Shown here: positions 27,977 to 36,674 of the stretch, in pieces
How positions within the stretch are numbered: the first letter of the stretch is position 1
How the letters are laid out: each line of letters begins with the position of its first letter
Source of the DNA: Thermoanaerobaculia bacterium
GTDB lineage: Bacteria > Acidobacteriota > Thermoanaerobaculia > Multivoradales > JAHEKO01
Assembly (NCBI GenBank): GCA_947259925.1
Contig: CAMYOG010000058.1
Span: 1 to 64,000, forward strand
Length of the DNA stretch: 64,000 nucleotides
Reading direction: 5' to 3'
The notes under the pieces: generated by a model
Database searches by the model: none
Told to the model about the DNA's origin: nothing
Seen by the model: the letters and a program-made list of their open reading frames with translations, nothing else
Position numbers and translations under genes: made by a program

Positions 27977-28867
27977 GTGCTGAACCTCGAGATTCCCAGG
28001 GCCCGATGGTTGGGGCTACTCATGATTGCGGCGTTGTGCTGTCTCGTCACCGCGATCGTCCCGCTGCCCGCTGCTGCCGAGGAACACGGCACGGCCGAAG
28101 AGCACGGCACCAGCGAAGAGCATGCCGAAGAGCACGAGTCGAGCGCCAAGCGGCCCCCGAGCATCGACGCGATGGTGAATTGGTTCTTCGTCAGCATGCT
28201 GCCCGGCGAGGACGACGCGGAGGCCTGGGGCATCGAGTTCGACGCCTCGTTCGACCTCGGCCCCTACCGGGTCAAGAACATCAACTACTTCGAGCTGGCC
28301 GACTATCCGCGTCAGATTCCCGGCCAGCCGCCCGGCAACGAGGACATCGATCCCGGCATCAAGGTCAACACCGGCGTCAACGACCTGATCTCGGGCTTCT
28401 GGGCCTCGAGACGAGGCAAGCCCCACCGCAAGCATCATCTCGCCTGGGGCGCGGCGTTCACGTTTCCCACCGCGTCGAACGACAGCCTCGGCAGCGGCAA
28501 GTACTCCCTAGGCCCGGGCGTCGACTACGAGTACGAGCACGGCAACTGGTTCGCGGGCTTCATCGCGCTCCAGCAGTGGTCGGTCGCCGGCGACTCGAAC
28601 CGCAAGGACGTCAACTTCATGATGATCAAGCCCTTCGCCTACTGGGCGCTCACCGAGAAGTGGAGCTTCACCTACGTGCCGTACGGCATCTCCGTCTACT
28701 GGAATAAGCCCTCTGGTGAGAACATCTACTTCCCGGTCGGCGGCGGCTTCCAGCGCAGCTTCGGCAAGCGCGTCAACGCCTCGCTGCAGGGCTTCCAGAA
28801 CGTGCTGCGGCCGAACAAGGGCACCAAGTACGACGTGCGATTCATGCTCGAGTTCGTCTTCGAGTAG
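27977..28867 (+). CDS. Outer-membrane beta-barrel/transporter-like protein, paralogue of preceding gene
   Basis: HHLAWGAAFTFPTASNDSLGSGKYSLGPGVDYEYEHGNWFAG...YFPVGGGFQRSFGKRVNASLQGFQNVLRP. Confidence 0.7.
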   Translation: MLNLEIPRARWLGLLMIAALCCLVTAIVPLPAAAEEHGTAEEHGTSEEHAEEHESSAKRPPSIDAMVNWFFVSMLPGEDDAEAWGIEFDASFDLGPYRVKNINYFELADYPRQIPGQPPGNEDIDPGIKVNTGVNDLISGFWASRRGKPHRKHHLAWGAAFTFPTASNDSLGSGKYSLGPGVDYEYEHGNWFAGFIALQQWSVAGDSNRKDVNFMMIKPFAYWALTEKWSFTYVPYGISVYWNKPSGENIYFPVGGGFQRSFGKRVNASLQGFQNVLRPNKGTKYDVRFMLEFVFE

Positions 28868-28975
28868 GCTGGCGAGGATGGCACGGAGCCAACAAGCTCA
28901 AGGACTAGATAAACCGCTCGCGGCCCCCAGAAGCGCAAGAGATTGGGGGCGGAGCAGTTCGAATGGAGGTAGCGA

Positions 28976-30457
28976 ATGAAGAAGGTATTGATCTGCTCCC
29001 TCGCGATGAGCATGCTCGCGGGTGCCTGCGCTCAGGGTCCGCAACGAGCTCCAGACGAGCGCTCCACGCAAGCCACGTGGGCGGAGCTGAGGGGACTGGA
29101 GTTCCCCGACAACTATCCCACCGACGAAGCGGCGCAACGGCTCTACGACGAGACGTTGTTCCACCGTGCGACGCAGGTCGTGCTCTGGTCGCTGCCGGCA
29201 ACCACCCTGTGGGCGATGAAGAAGGGGTCGGAGGCGCAGTTCGGCGAAGGCTCCAACGTGTTTCCCATCTGGAAGGACCGGCTCAGCGCCGAGACTCTGG
29301 TGAGTACCCCCAACTCGGACGTCATCTACGGCATGGGCTACCTGGATCTCCAGAAGGACGGACCGACGGTGATCGAGGTGCCGCCGAAGCTCCAGGGCAT
29401 GCTCGACGATTTCTGGCACCGGCCGCTCACCGATGTCGGCTTCGTAGGTCCCGACGAGGGCGAGGGCGGCAAGTACTTGATACTGCCGCCGGATCACGAG
29501 GGTGAGGTGCCGGAGGGCTACTACACCTTCACCTCGCCGACGTACAACGTCTTCGTCTTCTGGCGTGCCTTCATCGAGGATCGCGACACCACCAAGCCGG
29601 TGGCGCTGATGGAGCGCACCCGCATCTATCCGCTCGCCCAGGCCGACAATCCGCCGGAGATGGTCTTCCCCAACGGCAGCGGCCAGCCGGCCGACATGCT
29701 CTACCCGATGGACTACAGCTACTTCGAGGGCCTGGCCGACTTCGTCCAGAACGAGTACGTCGGGCCGGAAGACTGGTCGATGCGGGGCATGATGGCGTCG
29801 CTCGGCATCGTCAAGGGCCAGCCGTTCGAGCCCGACGATCGCATGAAGGAGATTCTGGCCGCGGGCGCCGAGGTCGGGATGAAGATGGCGCAGGCACTGC
29901 GCTTCGGCGAGAAGCTTCCGAACACCCACTACTACGACGACCGGCAGTGGCACAACGTGCTCAACGTCCTCGACGTGGAGTTCAAGCAGGACTCGTATCT
30001 CGACATCGATGCCCGCGTCGGCATGTTCAAGATCGCCTATTCGATCAGCCCGGCGATGGTGCTGAACATGGTCGGCAAGGGGTCCAAGTACCCCTTCGCC
30101 TATCGCGACGCGGACGGAGACTTCTTGTCGGGCGCCAACTCCTACCGGCTGCACATGCCGCCCGACGTACCGGCCGCCAACTTCTGGTCGGTAACCCTGT
30201 ACGACGCCGAGAACGCCTCCGGGCTCCAGAACGGACAGCCCTTCCCTTCGATCGGTTCGCTGTCCGACCTGCAATACAACGACGACGGATCAGTCGACCT
30301 GTACTTCGGCCCCGAACTGCCGGAGGGCGCCCCGGAATCCAACTACCTGCGGACCGTCCCAGGCAGGGGCTGGTTCACGCTGCTGCGGCTCTACAGCCCG
30401 ACCGAAGCGTTCTTCGATCAGACCTGGAGGCCCAGTGACTTCGAGAAGATCGGCTGA
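28976..30457 (+). CDS. DUF1254/DUF1214-domain secreted protein
   Basis: TPNSDVIYGMGYLDLQKDGPTVIEVP...NFWSVTLYDAENASGLQNGQPFPSIGS...DGSVDLYFGPELPEG. Confidence 0.88.
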   Translation: MKKVLICSLAMSMLAGACAQGPQRAPDERSTQATWAELRGLEFPDNYPTDEAAQRLYDETLFHRATQVVLWSLPATTLWAMKKGSEAQFGEGSNVFPIWKDRLSAETLVSTPNSDVIYGMGYLDLQKDGPTVIEVPPKLQGMLDDFWHRPLTDVGFVGPDEGEGGKYLILPPDHEGEVPEGYYTFTSPTYNVFVFWRAFIEDRDTTKPVALMERTRIYPLAQADNPPEMVFPNGSGQPADMLYPMDYSYFEGLADFVQNEYVGPEDWSMRGMMASLGIVKGQPFEPDDRMKEILAAGAEVGMKMAQALRFGEKLPNTHYYDDRQWHNVLNVLDVEFKQDSYLDIDARVGMFKIAYSISPAMVLNMVGKGSKYPFAYRDADGDFLSGANSYRLHMPPDVPAANFWSVTLYDAENASGLQNGQPFPSIGSLSDLQYNDDGSVDLYFGPELPEGAPESNYLRTVPGRGWFTLLRLYSPTEAFFDQTWRPSDFEKIG

Positions 30458-30519
30458 GATAGCCAGTCAGATGACGGAAGGAGATTCAAGGACGAAGCAG
30501 CTACTCGTACTGAAGACGG

Positions 30520-30627
30520 CGGTGCTCTGCCTATGACGTCAAGCGTTTCGGTCTCACGGTAGGTCCCGAGGTCCCCATGACCGTAACCGAGCGGGCCTAC
30601 ACGAGCCCGATCTGGTACATGCCCTGA
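30520..30627 (+). pseudogene. C-terminal remnant of a DUF3604-type protein
   Basis: In-frame SAYDVKRFGLTVGPEVPMTVTERAYTSPIWYMP* typical of DUF3604 C-termini, no upstream coding. Confidence 0.65.
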
Positions 30628-30679
30628 TCGCGGAAGCGCACGAGCTTCGGGGCGGGGCATTATCGAAAGAAGGTAGCGC

Positions 30680-31738
30680 ATGAAGAAAAGAGCAGCCATG
30701 AGGCCTGCACTGGCGGTCGTGGCCGCGCTCTCGATTGGCTGCGCCCAGCCTGGCCAGCAGCCGGCCTCGAGCGACTCCGGTCCCCCCGCGGATTCGACCA
30801 CCGCGGTCGGACTCCCGTCGTGGAACGAGGGCGCGGCCAAGGAAGCCATCGTCGAGTTCGTCGCCCGGGTCACCGACCCGGCCAGCGCGGACTACGTCCC
30901 CGAGCCCGAGCGCATCGCCACCTTCGACAACGACGGCACCCTCTGGTCCGAGAAACCGATCTATTTCCAGCTGCTCTTCGCCATGGATCGAGTCAAGGAG
31001 CTCGCCCCCGAACATCCCGAGTGGAGAGACCGGCAGCCGTTCAAGGGGGTGCTCGAGGGTGATCTCGAAGCCGTGGCCGCCAGCGGTAAGCGCGGCCTGC
31101 TCGAGATGGTGCTGGCGACGCATGGCGGGATGAGCACGGCGGAGTTCGAGGAGATCGTCGAGAGTTGGCTCGCCACCGCCCGGCACCCCGACCGCGACCG
31201 CCCCTACACCGAGCTCGTGTACCAACCGATGCTGGAGCTCCTCGACTACCTGCGGGCCCACGGCTTCCAGACCTTCATCACCTCCGGTGGGGGCATCGAG
31301 TTCATGCGACCGTGGGTCGAGGAGGTCTACGGCATTCCGCCGGAGCAGGTGATCGGTTCCAGCGTCAAGGTCGAGCTCCAGGAGCGCGACGGCGAGCCGA
31401 TCCTGGTGCGACTGCCGGAGCTCGACTTCATCGACGACAAGGAGGGCAAGCCGGTAGGCATCCACAAGTTCATCGGCCGGCGACCGATCGCGGCCTTCGG
31501 CAACTCCGACGGCGACTTCCAGATGCTCGAGTGGGCCACGGCCGGCGAGGGGCCGAGCCTCGGGGTGCTCATCCACCACACGGATGCCGAGCGCGAGTGG
31601 GCCTACGACCGCGACTCGCACGTCGGCCGCCTCGACCGAGGCCTCGACGAAGCCGCCGAGCGGGGGTGGGTCGTGGTCGACATGACGAGGGACTGGAACA
31701 TCGTCCACACCGGTCCGCCGCAGACGGCCCAGCGGTAG
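30680..31738 (+). CDS. HAD-superfamily phosphatase, secreted
   Basis: RIATFDNDGTLWSEKPIYFQ; FITSGGGIEFMRPW; IAAFGNSDGDFQMLEWA. Confidence 0.88.
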   Translation: MKKRAAMRPALAVVAALSIGCAQPGQQPASSDSGPPADSTTAVGLPSWNEGAAKEAIVEFVARVTDPASADYVPEPERIATFDNDGTLWSEKPIYFQLLFAMDRVKELAPEHPEWRDRQPFKGVLEGDLEAVAASGKRGLLEMVLATHGGMSTAEFEEIVESWLATARHPDRDRPYTELVYQPMLELLDYLRAHGFQTFITSGGGIEFMRPWVEEVYGIPPEQVIGSSVKVELQERDGEPILVRLPELDFIDDKEGKPVGIHKFIGRRPIAAFGNSDGDFQMLEWATAGEGPSLGVLIHHTDAEREWAYDRDSHVGRLDRGLDEAAERGWVVVDMTRDWNIVHTGPPQTAQR

Positions 31739-31786
31739 AGATCCTCGAGAGAGGAGTTGGCGAACGAACAAGGAGACCGTGAGGCC

Positions 31787-33076
31787 GTGGGCACTAGCAG
31801 ACGAGCTCAGCCTGTGGGCAGGCGACTAGCCGGATTCGCCCTGCCGCTCGCGCTGCTCGTCGGCGGCGCGGCCGCGGCCGCGGCCGAGGATTCCGACGAC
31901 GAGAGGAGGCAACGGCGAACCGGCAGATGGCTGGAGGACCGGGCCCAATACGATCCGCGGCCGTACGAGGAGGGCGTGCTCGCCGAGGGCTGGCCGGGGA
32001 CGAGCTTCTTCCTCCGCAAGGACCGAATGTGGCTCGAGGACGGCGTAGCGTTCGGCGGCTACTTCTCGGCCAATGTCCAGTCGGGCAGCGAAGGCGGCAA
32101 GGCGCACTCGATCAGCGAGACCCTGCTGCTCGCTACCTGGGAGCCGGTGCGGCGCGGCAACACCGCGGGCCGGCTGGTGATGGGTTTCGCCTACGACTTC
32201 ACGTTCGGCCGACCCACGACGCGGAAGTTCGCCGACAACCTGGGGCTTGTCGAGACCCCGAACGACCTCGACACCGACCCCGACCTCAACTTCGCCACGC
32301 TGGGGCTCTTGCACTGGGAGCAGGAGTACCATCGCGGTTCTGGCCGCGGCTGGGGCTGGCGCGCCGGGCAACTCTACGGGCCCTCCTACTTCGGCATCTC
32401 CGGCTATCTGGACGACGACCGTAGCTACTTCATGGCTCGACCGCTCGCGACCCCGGCTGGCGCCCAGTGGGTGGGCGGCAACGATATCGGGCTGGGCGTC
32501 GATCTGACCGCCTGGAACGGGCCCTGGTACGTCTCCGCCGCGGCGATGGACGGCAAGGCGAACCGCCAGTATCCGCACTTTTCGAGTCTCGCCGACGGCC
32601 AGCTGCTCTATCTCGGCGAGGTCGGCCTGGAGTTCGATCGCGGCGGCCCGAACGAGGCCGCGGTGCGCCTGACCGGGAGCCATCTCGACGTCCACGACGG
32701 CGCCGCTCCCGACAAGGGGCCGGGCCAGTCGGCGATGGTCTCCGGGTATCGCACCTTCGCCGGCCGCTGGGCCCTCTCCGGACGCTGGAGCCGCTCCTGG
32801 AAGCGGCTGTCGTCCGACTATCGCGAGCTCTATGCGCTCGGCCTTCTCTCGCTTCGGCCGCTGTCGCGATCGCTCGACGTCGCGGGCCTCGGGGTCTTCA
32901 CCGGCCAGCCGAGCGACGCCTCGCGGGGCACAGAGTCGGGAGCCGAGCTCTTCTACCGCCTGCAGCTCACCCAGGCACTGAATCTCATGGGGAGCGCTCA
33001 GTACTGGAGTCGCGACCGGGCCGGGGGCGGCTCGGGCGCCTGGGTCGGCGGCCTGCGGGTCAACTTCGAATTCTGA
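31787..33076 (+). CDS. OprB-like carbohydrate porin (start uncertain)
   Basis: Signal peptide; GYFSANVQSGSEGG...; AGLGVFTGQPSDASRGTESGAELFYRLQLTQALNLMGSAQYWSRD; C-terminal RVNFEF. Confidence 0.78.
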   Translation: MGTSRRAQPVGRRLAGFALPLALLVGGAAAAAAEDSDDERRQRRTGRWLEDRAQYDPRPYEEGVLAEGWPGTSFFLRKDRMWLEDGVAFGGYFSANVQSGSEGGKAHSISETLLLATWEPVRRGNTAGRLVMGFAYDFTFGRPTTRKFADNLGLVETPNDLDTDPDLNFATLGLLHWEQEYHRGSGRGWGWRAGQLYGPSYFGISGYLDDDRSYFMARPLATPAGAQWVGGNDIGLGVDLTAWNGPWYVSAAAMDGKANRQYPHFSSLADGQLLYLGEVGLEFDRGGPNEAAVRLTGSHLDVHDGAAPDKGPGQSAMVSGYRTFAGRWALSGRWSRSWKRLSSDYRELYALGLLSLRPLSRSLDVAGLGVFTGQPSDASRGTESGAELFYRLQLTQALNLMGSAQYWSRDRAGGGSGAWVGGLRVNFEF

Positions 33077-33171
33077 CGCCCAACCGACAACGACCTCGGT
33101 TTCTACGCCCGCCACTGCTGGAACGGGTCGGCGATTCGCGCTCTAGGTGCATCGCGAGTCCCGGCGAAACC

Positions 33172-33348
33172 TCAAGGGGCCGCCTGCCGCAGGCGTTCCA
33201 GGGCACCGCTCCTATGGGCGAGCTCGATCGCCTGCTCGAGCCATCGCAGCCGCTGTGCCGGCGTTGCTGAGAGCCATGTCTCCAGCTGAGCGCGCCGGTT
33301 TTCCTCGAAGCTGACCCTCCAGCGCTGCTCGTCTTTCGGTTCGCTCAC
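33172..33348 (-). CDS. Small partner protein of nucleotidyltransferase pair
   Basis: VSEPKDEQRWRVSFEENRRAQLETWLSATPAQRLRWLEQAIELAHRSGALERLRQAAP; GTGA overlap with 33345..33848. Confidence 0.65.
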   Translation of the reverse strand: MSEPKDEQRWRVSFEENRRAQLETWLSATPAQRLRWLEQAIELAHRSGALERLRQAAP

Positions 33349-33848
33349 TCCGCGTCTCGCTCTCGCCGGGCGATCTCCTCGAGCTGCTCGATATCGACCA
33401 GGTCCTGGGGCCGGCCGGCGATGCGCTTGAGCTCGATGAGATCGGCGAGCGAAGCGATGCGCACCGAGGTCGCTTCGAGCTCCACGAGCTTCGACCGGGA
33501 CCAAAGATCCTCGAAGTCGAGTGGGTTCTCGACGAACAGGTCGACCGCCCGCATCGGGTCGTTCGGATCCAACATCGAGAAGACCTGCATGCTCTTCTCC
33601 CGCGTCCACTCGGCCCGCTTGGCGGGGTCTGCGAAGTCGCCGGCCGGGACCGGTGCTCGCGGCTCGAAGCCGAGGCTGGTCAGGCAAGTCACGACCTTCT
33701 CGGCCTCGGCAGGACTGAGATCGATGATCAGATCGACGTCTGCGGTGAACCTGGCGAAGCCGTGGAGAACGGTTGCCACTCCGCCCACCACCACGTACCG
33801 GGCCTCGGCCTCGTTGAGCGCCTGGAAGATCGGCTCGAAGAGGGGCAC
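33345..33848 (-). CDS. Nucleotidyltransferase-fold protein (AbiEii/MNT-like)
   Basis: RYVVVGGVATVLHGFARFTADVDLIID...DLIELKRIAGRPQDLVDIEQL. Confidence 0.82.
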   Translation of the reverse strand: MPLFEPIFQALNEAEARYVVVGGVATVLHGFARFTADVDLIIDLSPAEAEKVVTCLTSLGFEPRAPVPAGDFADPAKRAEWTREKSMQVFSMLDPNDPMRAVDLFVENPLDFEDLWSRSKLVELEATSVRIASLADLIELKRIAGRPQDLVDIEQLEEIARRERDAE

Positions 33849-33907
33849 CGAGCGAAGTATAGCCCTCGCTCTCCTGGCCGCCCTCTAGGGTGCTTCGCTC
33901 CACTCCT

Positions 33908-34140
33908 CTCGGCCTTCTCCCGCTCCGGCCGCTATCGCGATCGCTCGACGTCGCGGGCCTCGGAGTCTTCACCGGCCAGCCCCGCGACGCCTCGCGGGGC
34001 ACCGAGTCGGGGGCCGAGCTCTTCTATCGCGTGCAGCTCACCCAGGCACTGAATCTCATGGGGAGCGCTCAGTACTGGAGCCGCGACCGGGCCGGGCGCG
34101 TGGGTCGGTGGCCTGCGGGTCAACGTCGAGTTCTGACGCC
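33908..34140 (+). repeat. Partial duplicate of the 3' end of the 31787..33076 porin gene
   Basis: Near-identical to ~32838-33083, with a small deletion near the end that shifts the frame. Confidence 0.92.
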
Positions 34141-34167
34141 CACGAAATGTGGGAACGGCATTTCGTG
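34141..34167 (+). promoter_or_regulatory. UAS-like perfect palindrome CACGAAATG-N9-CATTTCGTG
   Basis: 9-bp perfect arms; half-site ATTTCGTG shared with other elements. Confidence 0.6.
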
Positions 34168-34240
34168 TCCGAGTCGGGAAGGGCCACGAATCGCCAAGGT
34201 TTTTCCTTGTTTCTATGGGGCCGAGAAGGGACTCTCGGAA

Positions 34241-34256
34241 TGGCACAGAGCTTGAT
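34241..34256 (+). promoter_or_regulatory. Putative sigma-54 promoter TGGCACAGAGCTTGAT
   Basis: TGGCAC-N5-TTGA with correct spacing, 74 bp from UAS. Confidence 0.55.
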
Positions 34257-34342
34257 AAGCCCCCTGCGAGCAGGGGTCGCATTCCGACAAGCGACGGCCC
34301 GGTTTCTACATCTAACGGCAACAGACCGAATGGGAGAGTGAG

Positions 34343-34936
34343 ATGAAATTCGTAAGTTCGAGGCTATCCGTAGCTGCCCTGACGATCGTCCTCGTGATGG
34401 GCTGCCTGGTGGTGGGATCGACGCCGGCCGAAGCCGCCGAGTTCAGCGTCTTCGGTTCGTACATGGATTCGGACGATCTGAATGACGCGCCGGGCCTCGG
34501 GTTCCGGGTGGCGTTCTTCGAGCAGATCCAGCTCCAGATCACGGCTTCCTGGTACGACAAGTTCGATGGACTCGTTGTCGTGCCGAGCGGTCCCGTCCAG
34601 ATCGCTGGAGCGACCCCGGTGGTGGTACCGATCGATCTGATTCCGATCGACGTGGGTGGCGCCTACTACTTCGATGAAGATGCCACCGGCGCCTACCTTG
34701 GAGCCGGATTGTCCTACTTCATGCTCGACTCCAGCCTGGGCAACACCAATACCGACAACGAGCTCGGTTTCTACGCCCAGATCGGCTACCAGTCGGGCGG
34801 CGGCTTCTTCGGGGAGCTCGTCTACCGCCTGGCCCAAGGGGAGGTCGAGGGAGTTCCCGTGGTCGGCCCGGAGAGATTCCGGACCGTCAAGTACGACTTG
34901 AACGCGATCGCGGTGAGCGTGGGCTGGCGCTTCTAG
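34343..34936 (+). CDS. Outer-membrane beta-barrel protein
   Basis: Signal peptide; GAGLSYFMLDSSLGNTNTDNELGFYAQIGYQSGGGFFGELVYRLA; C-terminal GWRF. Confidence 0.78.
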   Translation: MKFVSSRLSVAALTIVLVMGCLVVGSTPAEAAEFSVFGSYMDSDDLNDAPGLGFRVAFFEQIQLQITASWYDKFDGLVVVPSGPVQIAGATPVVVPIDLIPIDVGGAYYFDEDATGAYLGAGLSYFMLDSSLGNTNTDNELGFYAQIGYQSGGGFFGELVYRLAQGEVEGVPVVGPERFRTVKYDLNAIAVSVGWRF

Positions 34937-34963
34937 CCTGAGGCAGCCGCGGGCTTTCGACGG

Positions 34964-34992
34964 AAGGGGCCGAGCTAGGCGCTCGGCCCCTT
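34964..34992. terminator. Strong (bidirectional) hairpin terminator
   Basis: AAGGGGCCGAGC-TAGGC-GCTCGGCCCCTT, 12-bp perfect stem, between convergent genes. Confidence 0.88.
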
Positions 34993-35011
34993 CTCGTTTC
35001 GAATGACGAGC

Positions 35012-35425
35012 TCACTCCGGTGTCTCGAGGGGGACGGACGGAAAGTACGTCTTGAAGCGCCCGCGGTCGGCAGTCGCGAGCGTCCAGCCCATGATTCCGG
35101 CATGGGCGCCGATGAAGAAGTCGGGCAGCGGCATCGGAGCGGTCTTCTTCGCAGAGGCCCGCCGCTTTCGGTACTTCCGGAAAGCGATTGAGCACATCTC
35201 GGCGGCGGCAGACGGCACATCGAGAACTTCGACACCCCAGCTGCGAACTCGATCGGCGACCGTCGGCGGATCGGCGTCGCCAACACATACCTCGGCCAGG
35301 CTCACCGCGTTGATGGCGGCGCCGTCACCCGCCACCGCATCGGCGATAGTCTCTCTGGCCCATTCGAAGAAGGGCGAATCAGGATCGAAAGCGTAGATCA
35401 CGACGTTGGTGTCGAGCAGGATCAT
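35012..35425 (-). CDS. PIN-domain toxin (VapC-like)
   Basis: MILLDTNVVIYAFDPDSP...PMPLPDFFIGAHAGIMGWTLATADRGRFKTYFPSV. Confidence 0.9.
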   Translation of the reverse strand: MILLDTNVVIYAFDPDSPFFEWARETIADAVAGDGAAINAVSLAEVCVGDADPPTVADRVRSWGVEVLDVPSAAAEMCSIAFRKYRKRRASAKKTAPMPLPDFFIGAHAGIMGWTLATADRGRFKTYFPSVPLETPE

Positions 35426-35655
35426 GGCTCTCGAGTGAGCCCGCGCAGCTCCTCCCAGCTCTTGGTGGGCCGCAGCGGCGCTCTACGCATGGCTTCCAGG
35501 CATGCCCGCCGGCTCTTGCGGCCAGACGGCTTCGGCTTCTCCAGCCGGACCAGGAGGAAACGGCCGTCCGCCTGCTGCTGGATGTCGAACACATCCCCTG
35601 GGCGTCCGTTGGGGAGCAGGATGCGCTTCTTGGCATCGACTCTAGACGAGCTCAT
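35422..35655 (-). CDS. Cognate antitoxin (AbrB/VapB-like)
   Basis: MSSSRVDAKKRILLPNGRPGDVFDIQQQADGRFLLVRLE; overlaps toxin start. Confidence 0.75.
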   Translation of the reverse strand: MSSSRVDAKKRILLPNGRPGDVFDIQQQADGRFLLVRLEKPKPSGRKSRRACLEAMRRAPLRPTKSWEELRGLTREP

Positions 35656-35743
35656 GGTGGGATTATCCCACATTCAGGTCCCGGGTACTCATGAGGCCCC
35701 GGGGACCTGGCAGCACCAACGACGCCTTCCTACCGGCTGAGGA

Positions 35744-35846
35744 TCAGTCGGCAAAGAGCTTCCGGGCCGTGTCGCCACGCACGTAGACGGAGTCGACCCT
35801 GCCGAAGGCCGGATCAGAGTGCAGGTGGTTCGAGTAGCCGCTTCCA
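35744..35846 (-). pseudogene. C-terminal remnant, possibly amidohydrolase-type
   Basis: GSGYSNHLHSDPAFGRVDSVYVRGDTARKLFAD* in frame, stop immediately upstream. Confidence 0.35.
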
Positions 35847-35951
35847 CTTCAGCGCCGCGGCGAAGGCTACCACCCGGCTCACGCCATCATCGTTACCCGC
35901 GCGGTGAAGCGAGCAGACCGTGCAGCCGGTGGATGGAGCCGGCGCCAATCG

Positions 35952-36650
35952 TCAAGCGCCGCAGTGACCGCCCTCTTCACGCCGGACCCGACGCACCTCG
36001 AGTAGCGCCTGATCCGCCATCAGGCTCGCTTGCTGGATCGTGTCGACGTCGTCGTCCAACGGAATCAGGGCTTCGTAGAGCCTCTCGGCCTCCGCCTGGT
36101 TCTTGCGGTCGAGCTCGACCAGAGCCTCGATCCAGTGCGCCACGAGCCGGTGGTCGGCAACGTCCACGGTGGCTGCCGCCTGGGCGAGGAGCCTCGCCCG
36201 GGCGTGCTGACAATCGATCAAGGCATCGAGCGCGTTGACGTTGTCCTGTCCGATCGCCGCCACCCAGGCCTCGTCGGTCTGAGGCAGGTCGGCGGGCATG
36301 TACGCGGGCGTAGCCTTCTGTTCGGCCTCTTCCCGCTCTCTGGCTTCGGCCGCCGCCCGCTCGGCTTCCTTGCGACGCAGCTCCTCCAGCTCTTCCTGCC
36401 GAGCTCTCTTGCGGTCCTTCGACTCCGAGATGGCGCCGGCCGCGGCGCCGCCCGCCGCGCCCAAGGCGGCTCCCTCGGCGGCCGAGCCCAGATCTCCGCC
36501 GACCAGCAGGCCGAGAACGGCTCCGCCGGCGGCGCCCTTGCCGGCCCACCGCCCGGCCTTGCCCGCCAGTACCGGCGATGTCATCCAGACCAGGATCACG
36601 AGGATCAGCAGGGGCGTCAGAATCGGTGCGATGTGGCGATGTCCAGTCAT
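35952..36650 (-). CDS. Secreted/membrane protein with glycine-zipper segment
   Basis: AGKAGRWAGKGAAGGAVLGLLVGGDLGSAAEGAALGAAGGAAAGAI followed by charged helix. Confidence 0.72.
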   Translation of the reverse strand: MTGHRHIAPILTPLLILVILVWMTSPVLAGKAGRWAGKGAAGGAVLGLLVGGDLGSAAEGAALGAAGGAAAGAISESKDRKRARQEELEELRRKEAERAAAEAREREEAEQKATPAYMPADLPQTDEAWVAAIGQDNVNALDALIDCQHARARLLAQAAATVDVADHRLVAHWIEALVELDRKNQAEAERLYEALIPLDDDVDTIQQASLMADQALLEVRRVRREEGGHCGA

Positions 36651-36674
36651 ACTCCCTCCGTTCGTTTCTTGCCT

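Noticed and set aside
30612-30627. TGGTACATGCCCTGAT as a sigma-54 promoter for the HAD gene
   Set aside because: Coincides with the DUF3604 remnant WYMP* codons and has no UAS-like element nearby
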